DNA of 64,000 nucleotides from a bacterium (GTDB taxonomy: Bacteria > Chloroflexota > Anaerolineae > Caldilineales > Caldilineaceae), in assembly GCA_016124945.1 (NCBI GenBank), contig WGMT01000031.1, forward strand, positions 124,001 through 188,000. The letters run 5' to 3'. Shown here in pieces: positions 63,880-64,000 of this stretch. The notes beneath the pieces were generated by a model. The model was given only the letters and a program-made list of their open reading frames with translations. It made no database searches and was not told where the DNA came from. Position numbers and translations under genes: made by a program. The first letter of the stretch is position 1, and the number at the start of each line of letters is the position of its first letter.

Positions 63880-64000
63880 AAGGTGCGCCGAACACTCGGA
63901 AGTGTGGCGCACAATGGGGGAAGACCGGTGACGTTCGCAAGAACCAGTCCGGCGCTGTCCCGCAACGGTAGGGCGAACCAGATCAAACTGGAACGCTAAG
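63880..64000 (+). ncRNA. Cobalamin (B12) riboswitch, truncated by the right edge
   Basis: The sequence shows AAAGGTGCGCC near the start, the GGGGGAAGACCGGTGA segment, and the diagnostic B12 box region CCGGCGCTGTCCCGCAAC, then the GGTAGGGCGAACC part. The closing AGGAGACCTGCC-type segment is expected just beyond the window. It should control a B12 synthesis, transport or B12-dependent/independent gene located to the right. Confidence 0.9.

Overview
The window looks like a chromosomal segment of a Chloroflexota bacterium of the Anaerolineae/Caldilineae type (inference). The clues are a fairly high GC content, secreted proteins with Thr/Pro-rich (TPTP) linkers, an SLH-like domain with FCP/Cys signatures, a lipoprotein C-terminus of a kind I associate with this phylum, short C-terminal YLP-type tails, a type II isopentenyl diphosphate isomerase, and an isopentenyl phosphate kinase of the archaeal/Roseiflexus type. 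Most of it reads as core chromosome. I see no prophage, insertion sequence, rRNA operon or CRISPR array.

Layout. 1-9.2 kb: the 3' end of a secreted SLH/CARDB protein, a 2-oxoacid dehydrogenase operon (E1 alpha, E1 beta, E2, no E3), a small secreted protein, and convergent isoprenoid genes (fni, polyprenyl diphosphate synthase). 9.3-22 kb: acyl carrier protein behind a clear sigma-70 promoter, MobA, small membrane proteins, a DCC thiol protein, a large radical SAM protein, the PgeF/YfiH laccase-domain protein, a lipoprotein, a membrane-anchored GAF-HTH regulator with a one-TM partner, FtsK, and tRNA-Val(TAC). 22-31.4 kb: a CheY-like protein and a multi-HAMP chemoreceptor, an NHL propeller protein, SelA overlapping isopentenyl phosphate kinase, and the site-2 protease RseP. 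31.4-42 kb: a zinc-ribbon/TM/LysM protein, a secreted DNRLRE protein, an apparent operon of HEAT, acidic, TPR, FecR-like and GT39-like membrane proteins, then a UbiA-type prenyltransferase. 42-48.3 kb: an HDAC-family deacetylase, a second membrane glycosyltransferase, a cation diffusion facilitator with a tripled C-terminal domain, and a second zinc-ribbon/TM/LysM protein. 48.6-60 kb: carbohydrate-acid catabolism (sugar isomerase, Gfo/Idh/MocA oxidoreductase, two enolase-superfamily enzymes, RraA-like aldolase, MFS transporter, AraC regulator), with a RHH/PIN toxin-antitoxin pair among them. 60.3-64 kb: feoA-feoA-feoB-feoC-like iron uptake, then a promoter and a cobalamin riboswitch cut by the right edge.

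The main unexplained feature is a network of intergenic repeat hairpins. Many have arms made of tandem 7-bp units. The unit differs from locus to locus (GATTGGG, TAGTGCG, GACGGAC, TGATTCG, AGTAATG, AATGAAT), but the period, the position and often the fusion to the upstream stop codon are shared. Because 7 is not a multiple of 3, a unit that contains a stop triplet shows it in all three frames. A second class uses GCGGATTGA-type units with ends like ATAGAACGCGG. Similar heptad tracts also occur in frame inside two membrane-protein genes. These resemble the heptanucleotide STRRs known from heterocystous cyanobacteria, and I regard them as the best candidate here for an under-described system.

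No tool was run. Domain calls are from reading motifs in the translations. Start codons were chosen by ribosome binding sites where visible, and several start before or after the longest open frame.
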